From Levilactobacillus brevis (GTDB lineage Bacteria > Bacillota > Bacilli > Lactobacillales > Lactobacillaceae), in the NCBI GenBank assembly GCA_021383565.1, contig CP079699.1:2232001-2296000 (forward strand): a DNA stretch of 64,000 nucleotides, given 5' to 3'. The translations under genes were made by a program, and so were the position numbers. The notes under the pieces are model-generated. The model saw nothing but the letters and a program-made list of their open reading frames with translations. It had not been told where the DNA came from and did not search any database. The first letter of the stretch is position 1. Every line of letters begins with the position of its first letter. Below, in pieces: positions 51,129-59,258 of this stretch.

Positions 51129-53276
51129 TTGTTCAAACGGTGGTTGAGCGCCGGCTTGATTCTGCTGGCAATGGCCCTGATGAGTCATGACATCGTCGCC
51201 CATGCTGATAATGATTATACCCATGCGCTAGAAAATGCACCGCAGGGAATCCTATTGGATAAGGCGGATGCCACGATGACCTTGGGGACAGCTAGCATGA
51301 GCTCGACTGCTATTGTTGGGACAATGAATCCTGATACCCCCAATACGCAGGTCGCTTTGCTCACGCATGGTCCCAATCAATTTGGGTCAATTTGGTCGAC
51401 GGATAATAATTACTTTAATTTGAAAAAGGATGAAACAGTCTCAATGTGGATGTACTTTGGTGATCAAGGGACCGCGGGCGGTGGCGGAATGGCCTTCGTT
51501 CTACAAAACGACGATCGCGGAACCGCTGCGATACCGCAGTTCGGCAAATCTGGTCCCTTAGCGGAAACGCTAGGCGTCTGGGGTGTCGACAATAATCCCC
51601 GACAAAAACAAAGTGAAGGCATAGCGAAGACGGCGATCCAAAACAGTTGGGCGCTGGAATTCGATACGGAGACCAACGCAAAATTTGGCGAACACGCCGC
51701 TGGTCAAGCCAATTCATTTGATCTTGGCTATCCAGGCAACCACATTGCATCGGCGTATCCGGGGTTAGCAACCACCTACCACCAGTACGTGGACCAGGGT
51801 TCCTGGCTGATGCTGACTCGGGACAATTACTACTATGGCCTTAAACACAACGGCGAGATTGCCAATACGCAAGATCCCGGTTTCTTATCAAACGGGCAGT
51901 GGCACCACGTCAGCGTTCACTGGAACGCTCTGGCGGAGAACATCACCTATACGATTAATGACAAGAATCCGCAGACGGGTAAGTCACAAATAGGTATCAG
52001 TCATACGGTACGACTGGATCCCAGAGTGCTTAATCCGGGGGATCGGTATCACGGCAAGGTGCGGTGGGGCATCACCAGCGCCGCCGGCAACAAGCGGAGT
52101 AACAACATGGTCATCTTCGAAGATATGCCGGGAACCATCAACGCGGAAACCAGCTCCACGCTGACGGATCTCACGTTGAAACGGGAGATCAAGCATCAGG
52201 GGGAAACGGTCGCACGTGACCGGGTTCGTCTGGACTACCACTTGGATTACCATGACGGGCGACAGCCGTGGTCGGACATTGTGGCCGACCTTAACCTTCC
52301 CAAGTTCATCGACTTCGCGGACGCGAAAATCACGTACAGTGGCGATCGTGCACCGCAAACGTTGGACATTAAGGACATGACGGCTAATCAGCTACGGGCC
52401 AAGTTAGGTCATGCGATGGATAGCGCCTACCCCTCCGCTACCATCAGCCTAACTGGGCGCGTGGCAGCCGTGCCCCAGACGACCGAGGTTGCCCGTGAAA
52501 CGAGTACCTTCTCGTCTAACGCCTTGATTAGAACGGCTGAGACGCCGGCATTTACGATTAATCCGGGTGTCGACTTATCTTTAGCCGTTACCAGTGGGCA
52601 GACGGTAGACCTGAAGCCGCAAGCGGGAACCACGGTTAAGGGTAAGGTGACCGCAACACCAGCGACCACTAAGCCGGTCGTTAAGGTTCAACCGACGTTA
52701 AATGACTTGGCACTGCCCGCAGTTGCGGTGCGTGCCGATGGGACGTTTGAATTAGCGGTGGCGCACGACATGTTGCGGGCGGGGGCCAATACCCTGACGC
52801 TCCGAGCTGTGACAGCGGATGGCAGTAAATCCAATCTGGTGACGGTGACCATCACCGTCACGGGAGAATTGAAGTTTAGTTATATTTCGCCAAATGAGAG
52901 TTTTCAAACGAGTGAGCTGACTGGTCAAAGCCAGTTGGTTCACCGAGATAGTGATTGGCGATTGGTTGTTCAAGATACGCGTGGGAGTGGGTCACAGTGG
53001 ACACTTATGGCGCAAGCCTCCCCCTTTGTAGCCAGCAATGGGCTTAAGCTAAATGGTGGCCCCGTCTACGTGACAGCGGATGGGATTACGCCGATTGGCG
53101 CGACGCCCACCCCGGTACTGACGCACACCACTAATGCGATGAATCTCGACGGTAAGTTCAACGTGGCCGCGCACTGGTCCCAGAAGACGGGTGTATTGCT
53201 CGGTGTGGGGCAGGGTACGGTTCCTGGAAATTATTCAGGACAAATCACCTGGACACTGGCGGATGCACCGGAGTAG
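51129..53276 (+). CDS. L-type lectin / WxL surface protein
   Basis: 715 residues from TTG 51129 (AAGGAGG eight bases upstream). A signal peptide is followed by an L-type (legume-like) lectin domain at about 60-330 (FNLKKDETVSMWMYFGDQG...GGGGMAFVLQNDDRG...WALEFDTETNAKFGE...WHHVSVHWNA). A DUF11-like/Ig-like middle region and a C-terminal WxL domain (WRLVVQD...WTLMAQASPF and ITWTLADAPE) follow. Probably binds a polysaccharide or glycoprotein at the cell surface; the ligand is unknown. Last gene of the cluster. Confidence 0.9.
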   Translation: MFKRWLSAGLILLAMALMSHDIVAHADNDYTHALENAPQGILLDKADATMTLGTASMSSTAIVGTMNPDTPNTQVALLTHGPNQFGSIWSTDNNYFNLKKDETVSMWMYFGDQGTAGGGGMAFVLQNDDRGTAAIPQFGKSGPLAETLGVWGVDNNPRQKQSEGIAKTAIQNSWALEFDTETNAKFGEHAAGQANSFDLGYPGNHIASAYPGLATTYHQYVDQGSWLMLTRDNYYYGLKHNGEIANTQDPGFLSNGQWHHVSVHWNALAENITYTINDKNPQTGKSQIGISHTVRLDPRVLNPGDRYHGKVRWGITSAAGNKRSNNMVIFEDMPGTINAETSSTLTDLTLKREIKHQGETVARDRVRLDYHLDYHDGRQPWSDIVADLNLPKFIDFADAKITYSGDRAPQTLDIKDMTANQLRAKLGHAMDSAYPSATISLTGRVAAVPQTTEVARETSTFSSNALIRTAETPAFTINPGVDLSLAVTSGQTVDLKPQAGTTVKGKVTATPATTKPVVKVQPTLNDLALPAVAVRADGTFELAVAHDMLRAGANTLTLRAVTADGSKSNLVTVTITVTGELKFSYISPNESFQTSELTGQSQLVHRDSDWRLVVQDTRGSGSQWTLMAQASPFVASNGLKLNGGPVYVTADGITPIGATPTPVLTHTTNAMNLDGKFNVAAHWSQKTGVLLGVGQGTVPGNYSGQITWTLADAPE

Positions 53277-53420
53277 GGTGTGTTGGCATGGACGCTACCC
53301 ATGCGTTCGGCGATCAGCTATCGTTAATCAATTTGGATGATCAACTTAAATCATCCTACCAAGGAAGCAACTATTGGCATAAACGGCCAACAAAAATTCC
53401 AAGTTTCATCAAAGCCATGA

Positions 53421-53457
53421 GGTGGCGTCTGGGTTTGACCCGGGCGCCATTTTATTT
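53421..53457 (+). terminator. Terminator of WxL cluster
   Basis: TGGCGTCTGGG-TTTGA-CCCGGGCGCCA with T-rich tail, 145 bp after the lectin gene. The space 53277-53420 holds no credible gene. Confidence 0.75.
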
Positions 53458-53537
53458 GGTAAAATTTTGCGAAAAGCTGCAACAAATTCCACTGAATTTA
53501 CATTAGTAGTAAGTAGGGGGAGGTTTTGGGGGAAATA

Positions 53538-54123
53538 ACTGAAGGTTGAAAGCTTGCGAACACGCTCCAGTCCCAGTTGGCAGGGCTTATCGCCATTAAA
53601 CTAGGTATCAACACCATCTGCGGCTGCCAGAGATTCCGGCGCTGTGGGGACCGTTTGCGGCCTGAGAAGCGGTCCTACGATTCGGTTTGAAGCCTAGCAA
53701 AAGTCGCCGGTCTCCAAACACATTTCGCGCTGTAAGCTGACTCGGAACGTCAGCTAACACCGCTGTCACGGCTGCCTCCGGTTACGAAAGATGAAAGCTA
53801 CCAAGTAGGTGATTACATCGCTGTAATGGCAACGTTCGGCCGATTTAATTGGACACATCTCATGTAGCCGTGAGTGAGTCAAATTTGGTCTCAGCCGTGG
53901 GATTTTCCAAGTGTTTTGCTTGGAAAATGGCGTCTTTGAGACGCGGGCTGACGGCTCAAAGCGAGGGACAAGACCGCCCTTTGGCTTGGCTCGTCCTAAC
54001 CACAGCGATCCAGACCAAATTTGGCGCACGGTAAGGCTGCCAGCACGCGACTATCATATTATAATAGACGTCATCCTTGTCATAATGAGGATTCTATCTA
54101 TTTTCTAGCTGTCAACCTTCAGT
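53538..54123 (+). repeat. Full-length interspersed repeat with clear terminal inverted repeats
   Basis: 586 bp, the best-preserved ends: ACTGAAGGTTGAAAG (53538-53552) and CTGTCAACCTTCAGT (54109-54123), 14 of 15 bases complementary. AAATA stands on both sides and may be a target duplication. Core: CAAATTTGGTCT 53880-53891 pairs AGACCAAATTTG 54012-54023; AGCCGT 53893-53898 pairs ACGGCT 53951-53956; between these lie hairpins ATTTTCCAAG-tgttttg-CTTGGAAAAT and CGTCT-TTG-AGACG. No convincing reading frame. Confidence 0.88.
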
Positions 54124-54127
54124 AAAT

Positions 54128-54157
54128 AAAATGACCGCGACAAAGAACGTCGCGGTC
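54128..54157 (-). terminator. Terminator of M20 peptidase gene
   Basis: GACCGCGAC...GTCGCGGTC arms; T-rich tail on the minus strand. Confidence 0.8.
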
Positions 54158-54198
54158 TGGATGTAACGGGCTAAAATCGTTTGAGGCAGTGAGTTGTG

Positions 54199-54226
54199 AG
54201 CTGGCTGCCTGGTCGTTCGCCAAATG
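54199..54226 (-). repeat. Fragment of the interspersed repeat
   Basis: CTGGCTGCCTGGTCGTTCGCC followed by AAAT resembles the CTGGCCGCCTTACCGTTCGCC block of the family. It ends next to the peptidase stop codon. Confidence 0.5.
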
Positions 54227-54232
54227 AAACGG

Positions 54233-55468
54233 CTACTTCAACAGTTCAGTAATCATTTGTTCGTAAATCGTGATGAACCGGTGGTACATGTCCAGGTCGA
54301 CGTACTCGTTGACTTGGTGTGCCGTGATGTTTCCCGGGCCGAAGATGACCACGTCAATGTTCGGATTGACGGCCAGGAAGGAGGAGGCATCGGTGCCACC
54401 AGGAACGCCGATCAGTGGGAGCTTTTGATCCAGGTTGGCTTCCCCCACCGTCTTGGCAATCTTGACCAGTGGCGCGTCTTCCATGGTGTGCATGGGCCGT
54501 AAGTCGCTGAGCACGTCTAACGAGAGGTTGGCGCCGGCAGCGTTTAAGTCGGCAATGATTTCCTTGATGGCGACCAGCATGTCGGCATTCGGCAACTCGG
54601 GGATGGTCCGAATCTTGACGGACAGGTCGGCGCTGGCTGGGACCGTGTTAATCTGTTCACCACCACGTACCATCGTCACGACGGGAGTTACGGGTCCCAA
54701 TACCGGATTACGGTAGTTCTTGACGGAAGCGAAGTATTCCTCTTCCTTTTGGTAAAAGGCCATCAGGGGAGTAATCGCATTTTTGCCAATTTCTGGCATC
54801 GAGCTGTGGGCGGCGACCCCGTTAGAATGAACGGTGTAGGTTAGTGATCCCTTGTGAGCCAATTCGATGAAATGCTGCTCATTAGTGTGGTTGGCATCGG
54901 CCAATTTCTGAGCGCCGGCTTGGTCAATCTGGAGCATGTACTGAATTTGCTTTTGCATCAACAGTTGCTTAGCGGCACCGCTGGGTTCACCCACGATTAA
55001 TGTCTGGAGATCCTGCGCGTAGCCGGCCTCGCCTAGTTGCTTAGCGCCGTATTGGCCGTATTCTTCACCCACTGTAGCCATCAGCCGCAGGGTACCGTGT
55101 AAGGGCACGTTTTGGTCTTTCAAATGAATCATGGCCCAGACGCCAGCCATTAACCCGGACTTCATGTCGGAAGTTCCCCGGCCAATCATCAGGTTGTCCT
55201 TGATGGTAGCGGAGAGCGCGTCAACTTTCCATTTGGCTGCATCACCCAACGCCACGATATCGGCGTGGCCGTCGAAGCCGACGACGGGGCCGTGACCGTC
55301 ACCAATCTCGGCGACGAGACTGGCCCGTCCGGGGGCGTATTCGATTAATTTACTTTCAATATTGTGCTTGGCCAGTAACGCGGCAATGTAGTCGGTTACT
55401 TGCTTCTCAGCACCATTAACGGTATTCATTTTAACGATATCGCGCAGTGCTTGAACAACTTCATCCAT
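54233..55468 (-). CDS. M20 family metallopeptidase (ArgE/DapE-like)
   Basis: 411 residues from ATG 55468 (GAGGTGG upstream). Zinc-binding motifs GFDGHADIVALG, GRGTSDMKSG, GEEYGQYG and GEPSG occur in order, with a dimerisation domain from about residue 180 that includes HSNGVAAHSSMPEIGKNA. It probably deacylates N-acyl amino acids or succinyl-diaminopimelate (DapE) or acts as a dipeptidase; the exact substrate is open. The MerR gene at 55601 is the next gene upstream on the same strand. Confidence 0.9.
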   Translation of the reverse strand: MDEVVQALRDIVKMNTVNGAEKQVTDYIAALLAKHNIESKLIEYAPGRASLVAEIGDGHGPVVGFDGHADIVALGDAAKWKVDALSATIKDNLMIGRGTSDMKSGLMAGVWAMIHLKDQNVPLHGTLRLMATVGEEYGQYGAKQLGEAGYAQDLQTLIVGEPSGAAKQLLMQKQIQYMLQIDQAGAQKLADANHTNEQHFIELAHKGSLTYTVHSNGVAAHSSMPEIGKNAITPLMAFYQKEEEYFASVKNYRNPVLGPVTPVVTMVRGGEQINTVPASADLSVKIRTIPELPNADMLVAIKEIIADLNAAGANLSLDVLSDLRPMHTMEDAPLVKIAKTVGEANLDQKLPLIGVPGGTDASSFLAVNPNIDVVIFGPGNITAHQVNEYVDLDMYHRFITIYEQMITELLK

Positions 55469-55600
55469 GTTCTTCCACCTCATTTTAGAAATAACCACCT
55501 GTATGTAAACTGTCAGGGTGATAACTAACTTGATTACAGCACTTTTTGCGAAGGTGGTCAAGAAACTGGCGCAAGGAAGTGCCGATGAACTGGTGGCGGA

Positions 55601-56410
55601 TTAGTGAAGCTGGTACTGTAGCCGAACCAGTGGCGAGGACCCCTTACTGGTGAAGCGTTCCCCCAGATTCATCTGCCATAGCTGGTCATTAATGCTGAGC
55701 TGATGTTGGTCAATGTAGTCGGCGAGAATCTTGAGGGCAATGCAGATACTCTTGGTATCATTGGTGGCGTCGATGGTGATGTAGTTGCCAGCTGGTTTCT
55801 CCAGGCGAGGCAAATCGGCCGTGGCCGTCTGTTCCGTAATCTCCTTAAGAATGCAAAATGAGGCTGTGGGATAGCGACTGGCCGAGCTTTCGGGCAACTG
55901 GGTGAGAAAGCCCGAATCCTGTTGGTTGACGAGCTGGAGTTTGCCCAGCTGATCGTAAAAGTCGGCGTAAATCGCCGCAATCTCGGCTTCCGTACAGCCC
56001 ACGGACTGGCGGGACCGGCAGAAGCGTGTCGGCTGATGGTCGACGCTAATGAACGGTCGATTCTTGGTGACTGGCGTGCTAGCTTCGGGTTGATTGAACC
56101 GCGTATTGAGGGTGGCCCGTAGCAACATGAGGTCATCCACCTGTTTGTCGATGCGCGTAAGTAGGCGCTTCAAGTCGGTATTTAACGACGCGTGACTGTC
56201 GGCGGCATTCAGCGCTTTAATCGCCGCAATGGATAGGCCCAAACGCCGCAGTTCAAGGATAAAACTCACTGCATAGAGTTGGTCATAATCGTAGTAGCGG
56301 TAGCCGTTGGCCGCGACGGTCTTGGGTTTGAAAAGGTCCTGTTGGTCGTAAAAGATTAGCGTGCGGCGGGTGGTACCGGCAAGAGTCGCAAACTTTTGAA
56401 TCGTTAACAT
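55601..56410 (-). CDS. MerR family regulator with effector-binding domain
   Basis: 269 residues from ATG 56410 (AAAGGAG upstream). MerR winged helix (MLTIQKFATLAGTTRRTLIFYDQQDLF, RYYDYDQLYAV), coiled coil, and a C-terminal GyrI-like domain (SVDHQPTRFC...FYDQLGKL...CILKEIT...GNYITIDA) that would bind a drug-like effector. It is divergent from an oxidoreductase gene with a MerR-type 19-bp-spacer promoter between them, so it is likely the activator of that gene. Confidence 0.9.
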   Translation of the reverse strand: MLTIQKFATLAGTTRRTLIFYDQQDLFKPKTVAANGYRYYDYDQLYAVSFILELRRLGLSIAAIKALNAADSHASLNTDLKRLLTRIDKQVDDLMLLRATLNTRFNQPEASTPVTKNRPFISVDHQPTRFCRSRQSVGCTEAEIAAIYADFYDQLGKLQLVNQQDSGFLTQLPESSASRYPTASFCILKEITEQTATADLPRLEKPAGNYITIDATNDTKSICIALKILADYIDQHQLSINDQLWQMNLGERFTSKGSSPLVRLQYQLH

Positions 56411-56431
56411 GAAAAATCTCCTTTTCGGCAC

Positions 56432-56462
56432 TTGACTGTAACGTGACGTTACACCTTACTAT
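56432..56462 (+). promoter_or_regulatory. MerR-type promoter with 19-bp spacer
   Basis: TTGACT (56432-56437) and TACTAT (56457-56462) are 19 bp apart, too far for normal use. TGTAACGTGACGTTACA (56437-56453), a perfect 7-3-7 palindrome, fills the spacer. This is the classic MerR activation layout. Confidence 0.9.
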
Positions 56463-56507
56463 AAGGTCAGCGATTCAGAAAATCAAAAAAGAATGGAGCG
56501 AATCAGT

Positions 56508-57452
56508 ATGCGGGCAATTGTCATTGATCAACCTGGAGATGCGAGTGTTATGAAAATGGTAGAACGGCCGATTCAAAAGGCTACGGCCCATCAATCGGTG
56601 ATGCGGATTCATGCGTTTGGTGTGCACCGGTATGAGGTGTTGACGCGGGCCGGGGGCTCGCCATCGGTTCATTTTCCGCGGGTCATCGGGGTCGAAGCTG
56701 TCGGGGAGATTTATGAGCCATCGACGACGAGTGCGTTGCCGGTCGGACAAAAAGTGATCACGATGATGGGCGGTTTGGGTCGCGAGATAGACGGTAGTTA
56801 TCAGGATTACGCGTTAGTTGACGATGACCACCTGTTTCCGGTTGACTTTGCTGGCGATTGGATCACGCTGGCACAGTATCCGGAGAATTTCTACACCGCC
56901 ATCGGAGCGCTCAAGTCGTTGGCCTTAAAGGCTGGTCAATCCTTACTGGTACGCGGTGGCACGAGTGTCGTGGGCTTGGCCATTACGCAACTGGCGAAAG
57001 CCCTGGGTCTCACCGTAACGGCGACGACGCGGCGGCAAGAGATGTTAGCGGCGTTGAAACAACAGGGTGCCGATCATGCCGTCTTGGACACGGACAATCA
57101 GTTACAGACGGATGACACCTTTGATGGTGTGATTGACATGGTCGGGACGGTGACGTTGGCCGATTCAATCGCACACCTGAATCTGGGCGGCACCGTCTGT
57201 GTCATCGGTCTCTTAGCAGGGGAATGGGTGGCGAAGAACTTCGATCCATTCACGCTGGCTGGCAAATATCTGACCGTGTTCGACTCCACCAATGTTGATC
57301 AAAAATTGGTGGATGAGATGTTCCACCTGATCAAGCAGCACCACCTCACCGTACCGATTGCTCGGGTCTTCAAGCTCGACGATATTCAGGCGGCCCACGA
57401 TTACGTGATGGCGAGCCGGGAGATGGGGCAAGTGATTATTGACAACGACTAA
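56508..57452 (+). CDS. Zinc-independent MDR oxidoreductase (quinone reductase-like)
   Basis: 314-residue medium-chain reductase of the quinone oxidoreductase/enoyl reductase group. The N-terminal GroES-like domain (VHRYEVLTRAGGSPSVHFPRVIGVEAVGEI) lacks the zinc Cys/His set; the Rossmann motif is LLVRGGTSVVGLAITQLAKALG. It would use NAD(P)H to reduce quinones or enals. Start at ATG 56508 (ATGGAGCG upstream). Expression should follow the divergent MerR regulator. Confidence 0.9.
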   Translation: MRAIVIDQPGDASVMKMVERPIQKATAHQSVMRIHAFGVHRYEVLTRAGGSPSVHFPRVIGVEAVGEIYEPSTTSALPVGQKVITMMGGLGREIDGSYQDYALVDDDHLFPVDFAGDWITLAQYPENFYTAIGALKSLALKAGQSLLVRGGTSVVGLAITQLAKALGLTVTATTRRQEMLAALKQQGADHAVLDTDNQLQTDDTFDGVIDMVGTVTLADSIAHLNLGGTVCVIGLLAGEWVAKNFDPFTLAGKYLTVFDSTNVDQKLVDEMFHLIKQHHLTVPIARVFKLDDIQAAHDYVMASREMGQVIIDND

Positions 57453-57483
57453 GCGGCAGGCCGCTGGTTAGCTTAGGCAGTAG

Positions 57484-57521
57484 AAAATGACACAACCAAG
57501 CCAATGGTCGTGCCATTTTCG
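57484..57521 (+). terminator. Terminator of oxidoreductase gene
   Basis: Imperfect arms AAAATGACACAACC and GGTCGTGCCATTTT. Confidence 0.6.
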
Positions 57522-57623
57522 TTTGTAGGGCTGTGGTTTAGGTGAACGTGGTGAGCGGCGTTATTGTTGTGGATGATGGCCTAACGATTTTAAAACAAGG
57601 GGATGGGGTTGGAACTAATCGTG

Positions 57624-57655
57624 GCCTAGATTTCGCGAACGGCAAGGCAGCCAGC
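57624..57655 (+). repeat. Small fragment related to the interspersed repeat
   Basis: CCTAGATTTCGCGAACGGCAAGGC followed by AGCCAGCA. It has an inverted match at 62322-62354, closer to it than to the main family. Confidence 0.5.
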
Positions 57656-57690
57656 ACCATCAAACTGCAACGTCACCAACCACAATCGTG

Positions 57691-58110
57691 CTAAATCAGT
57701 TCATCGATCACGTCAAGCACCTTATAAGTCGCCACATCACCGAGGGCCAGGAGAAAGTCATTCAGGTCGCGCCGCGAATGAAACGCGCCTTCGATCAAGT
57801 ATGGCATATCCCCAGAAACGCGGTAGTGGTGCCGGATGGCGTTACGATAAGTCTTAATCAACTGGCGGTATGCCGTACGCTGACTGGCGTTCTTGACGGC
57901 CGCACGGATGAAGATTTGTCGGTCGTAGCCGAGCTTTTCGGTATCGACCTCAATCGTATAATGCTTAATGACACCAGTGTCCTCCAACCGGTTGATCCGC
58001 GCGGTGACGGCTGGAGCGGTCAGGTGAACGCGTTGAGCGAGATGGTTGACCTTGATACGACAATTATGGGTGAGTTCCTTGAGAATTTGTAAGTCAGTTT
58101 GATCGAGCAC
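57691..58110 (-). CDS. Lrp/AsnC family regulator
   Basis: 139 residues. HTH (LDQTDLQILKELTHNCRIKVNHLAQRVHLTAPAVTARINRLEDTGVI) followed by the RAM/AsnC ligand-binding ferredoxin-like domain (VSGDMPYLIEGAFHSRRDLNDFLLAL). Amino acid responsive regulator; target unknown. GTG start with AAGGTG upstream. Divergent from the osmoprotectant transporter genes. Confidence 0.9.
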   Translation of the reverse strand: MLDQTDLQILKELTHNCRIKVNHLAQRVHLTAPAVTARINRLEDTGVIKHYTIEVDTEKLGYDRQIFIRAAVKNASQRTAYRQLIKTYRNAIRHHYRVSGDMPYLIEGAFHSRRDLNDFLLALGDVATYKVLDVIDELI

Positions 58111-58324
58111 GAGACAACACCTTACTTTATAAGTTTTTTAGGACGAAACGCTTTACTTTTAATCTTAACAGGTCCGTCAAAAAACGGTAGAGTATAACCT
58201 ATTGCGATGGCGAAGTGCTGAGGCGTTTTTCTAGGTAATCTGACGAAGATTAGTATAATTAGACATTACAGGGTAACTGAGCAAGCAAGAATTGACGGTA
58301 ACATCGATAGACATGGAGGTTGGC

Positions 58325-59257
58325 ATGATACAGTTTAAAAATGTGAGCAAGCAGTATGACGGAAATTTGGCGTTGGATCGGCTGAATCTGACGATCCCCA
58401 GTCGGGACTTCTTTGTCTTGGTCGGGCCAAGTGGGAGTGGGAAGACCACCACGCTTAAAATGCTCAACCGGCTGATCGAACCAACCGACGGCAACATTTA
58501 TTTTGACGATAAACGCATCATTGATTACGACTTGAAACAGTTACGGCTCCAAATGGGATACGTGCTTCAAAATATTGCGCTATTTCCTAATCTCAACATT
58601 CAAGAAAACATAGCTATTCAAGCCGAATCACTGGGTTGGCCGCGTAAGGAACGCATTGCGCGGGCACGGCAACTGTTGGCTCAAGTTGACCTTGATCCCG
58701 ACCAGTACGCCACGCGGATGCCCAGCGAGCTTTCCGGTGGGGAACAGCAACGGGTGGGGATCATTCGGGCACTGGCGATTAAGCCTAAGGTGGTCCTGAT
58801 GGATGAACCTTTCAGCGCGTTGGACCCCATCTCGCGTAAGCAGTTGCAAGACCTCGTGTTGCGGTTGCACCGGGAGTTGAAGATGACGTTCGTCTTCGTG
58901 ACGCACGACATGCACGAGGCACTCCGGTTGGGTCAGCACATTGCCGTGATGCGATTGGGCCATATCCAGCAGATTGGGACGGGCGACGAGATCATGCAGC
59001 ACCCGGCCAATGATTTCGTGCGCGGCTTTTTCCAGAATGAACACGCCCCGCAACCGGCGACGATTCAGCAATTATTAAATGAGGGTTATGGTCAGGCCAC
59101 AACGACACCGGCCACGTTAGCCGCTACGGCACCGGTGAGTGAACTCGCGGCCGCGCTACAACAGGCACCAATGGTCGTGGTAGCCACGGACCACGGTGGC
59201 CGGTCGCTGGAGACGGCGGATCTCTTAGATTATTTAGCCACAAAGGAGGCGGACTAG
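58325..59257 (+). CDS. Osmoprotectant ABC transporter ATPase (OpuCA-like, no CBS)
   Basis: 310 residues from ATG 58325 (GGAGG upstream). Walker A GPSGSGKTT, signature LSGGEQQRVGIIRAL, Walker B VVLMDEPFSALDP and the His switch in VFVTHDMHEA. The family usually carries two C-terminal CBS domains for osmosensing (about 380 aa); here only about 60 residues follow the ATPase domain and a clear CBS pair is absent. It is directly followed by a fused permease/binding protein. Confidence 0.88.
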   Translation: MIQFKNVSKQYDGNLALDRLNLTIPSRDFFVLVGPSGSGKTTTLKMLNRLIEPTDGNIYFDDKRIIDYDLKQLRLQMGYVLQNIALFPNLNIQENIAIQAESLGWPRKERIARARQLLAQVDLDPDQYATRMPSELSGGEQQRVGIIRALAIKPKVVLMDEPFSALDPISRKQLQDLVLRLHRELKMTFVFVTHDMHEALRLGQHIAVMRLGHIQQIGTGDEIMQHPANDFVRGFFQNEHAPQPATIQQLLNEGYGQATTTPATLAATAPVSELAAALQQAPMVVVATDHGGRSLETADLLDYLATKEAD

Positions 59258-59258
59258 C

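Noticed and set aside
53288-53506. 72-codon frame after the lectin-WxL gene
   Set aside because: It spans the terminator hairpin and shows no ribosome binding site or motif.
57688-58092. 134-codon frame antisense to the Lrp gene
   Set aside because: The Lrp frame has HTH and RAM motifs and a ribosome binding site; the opposite frame has none.
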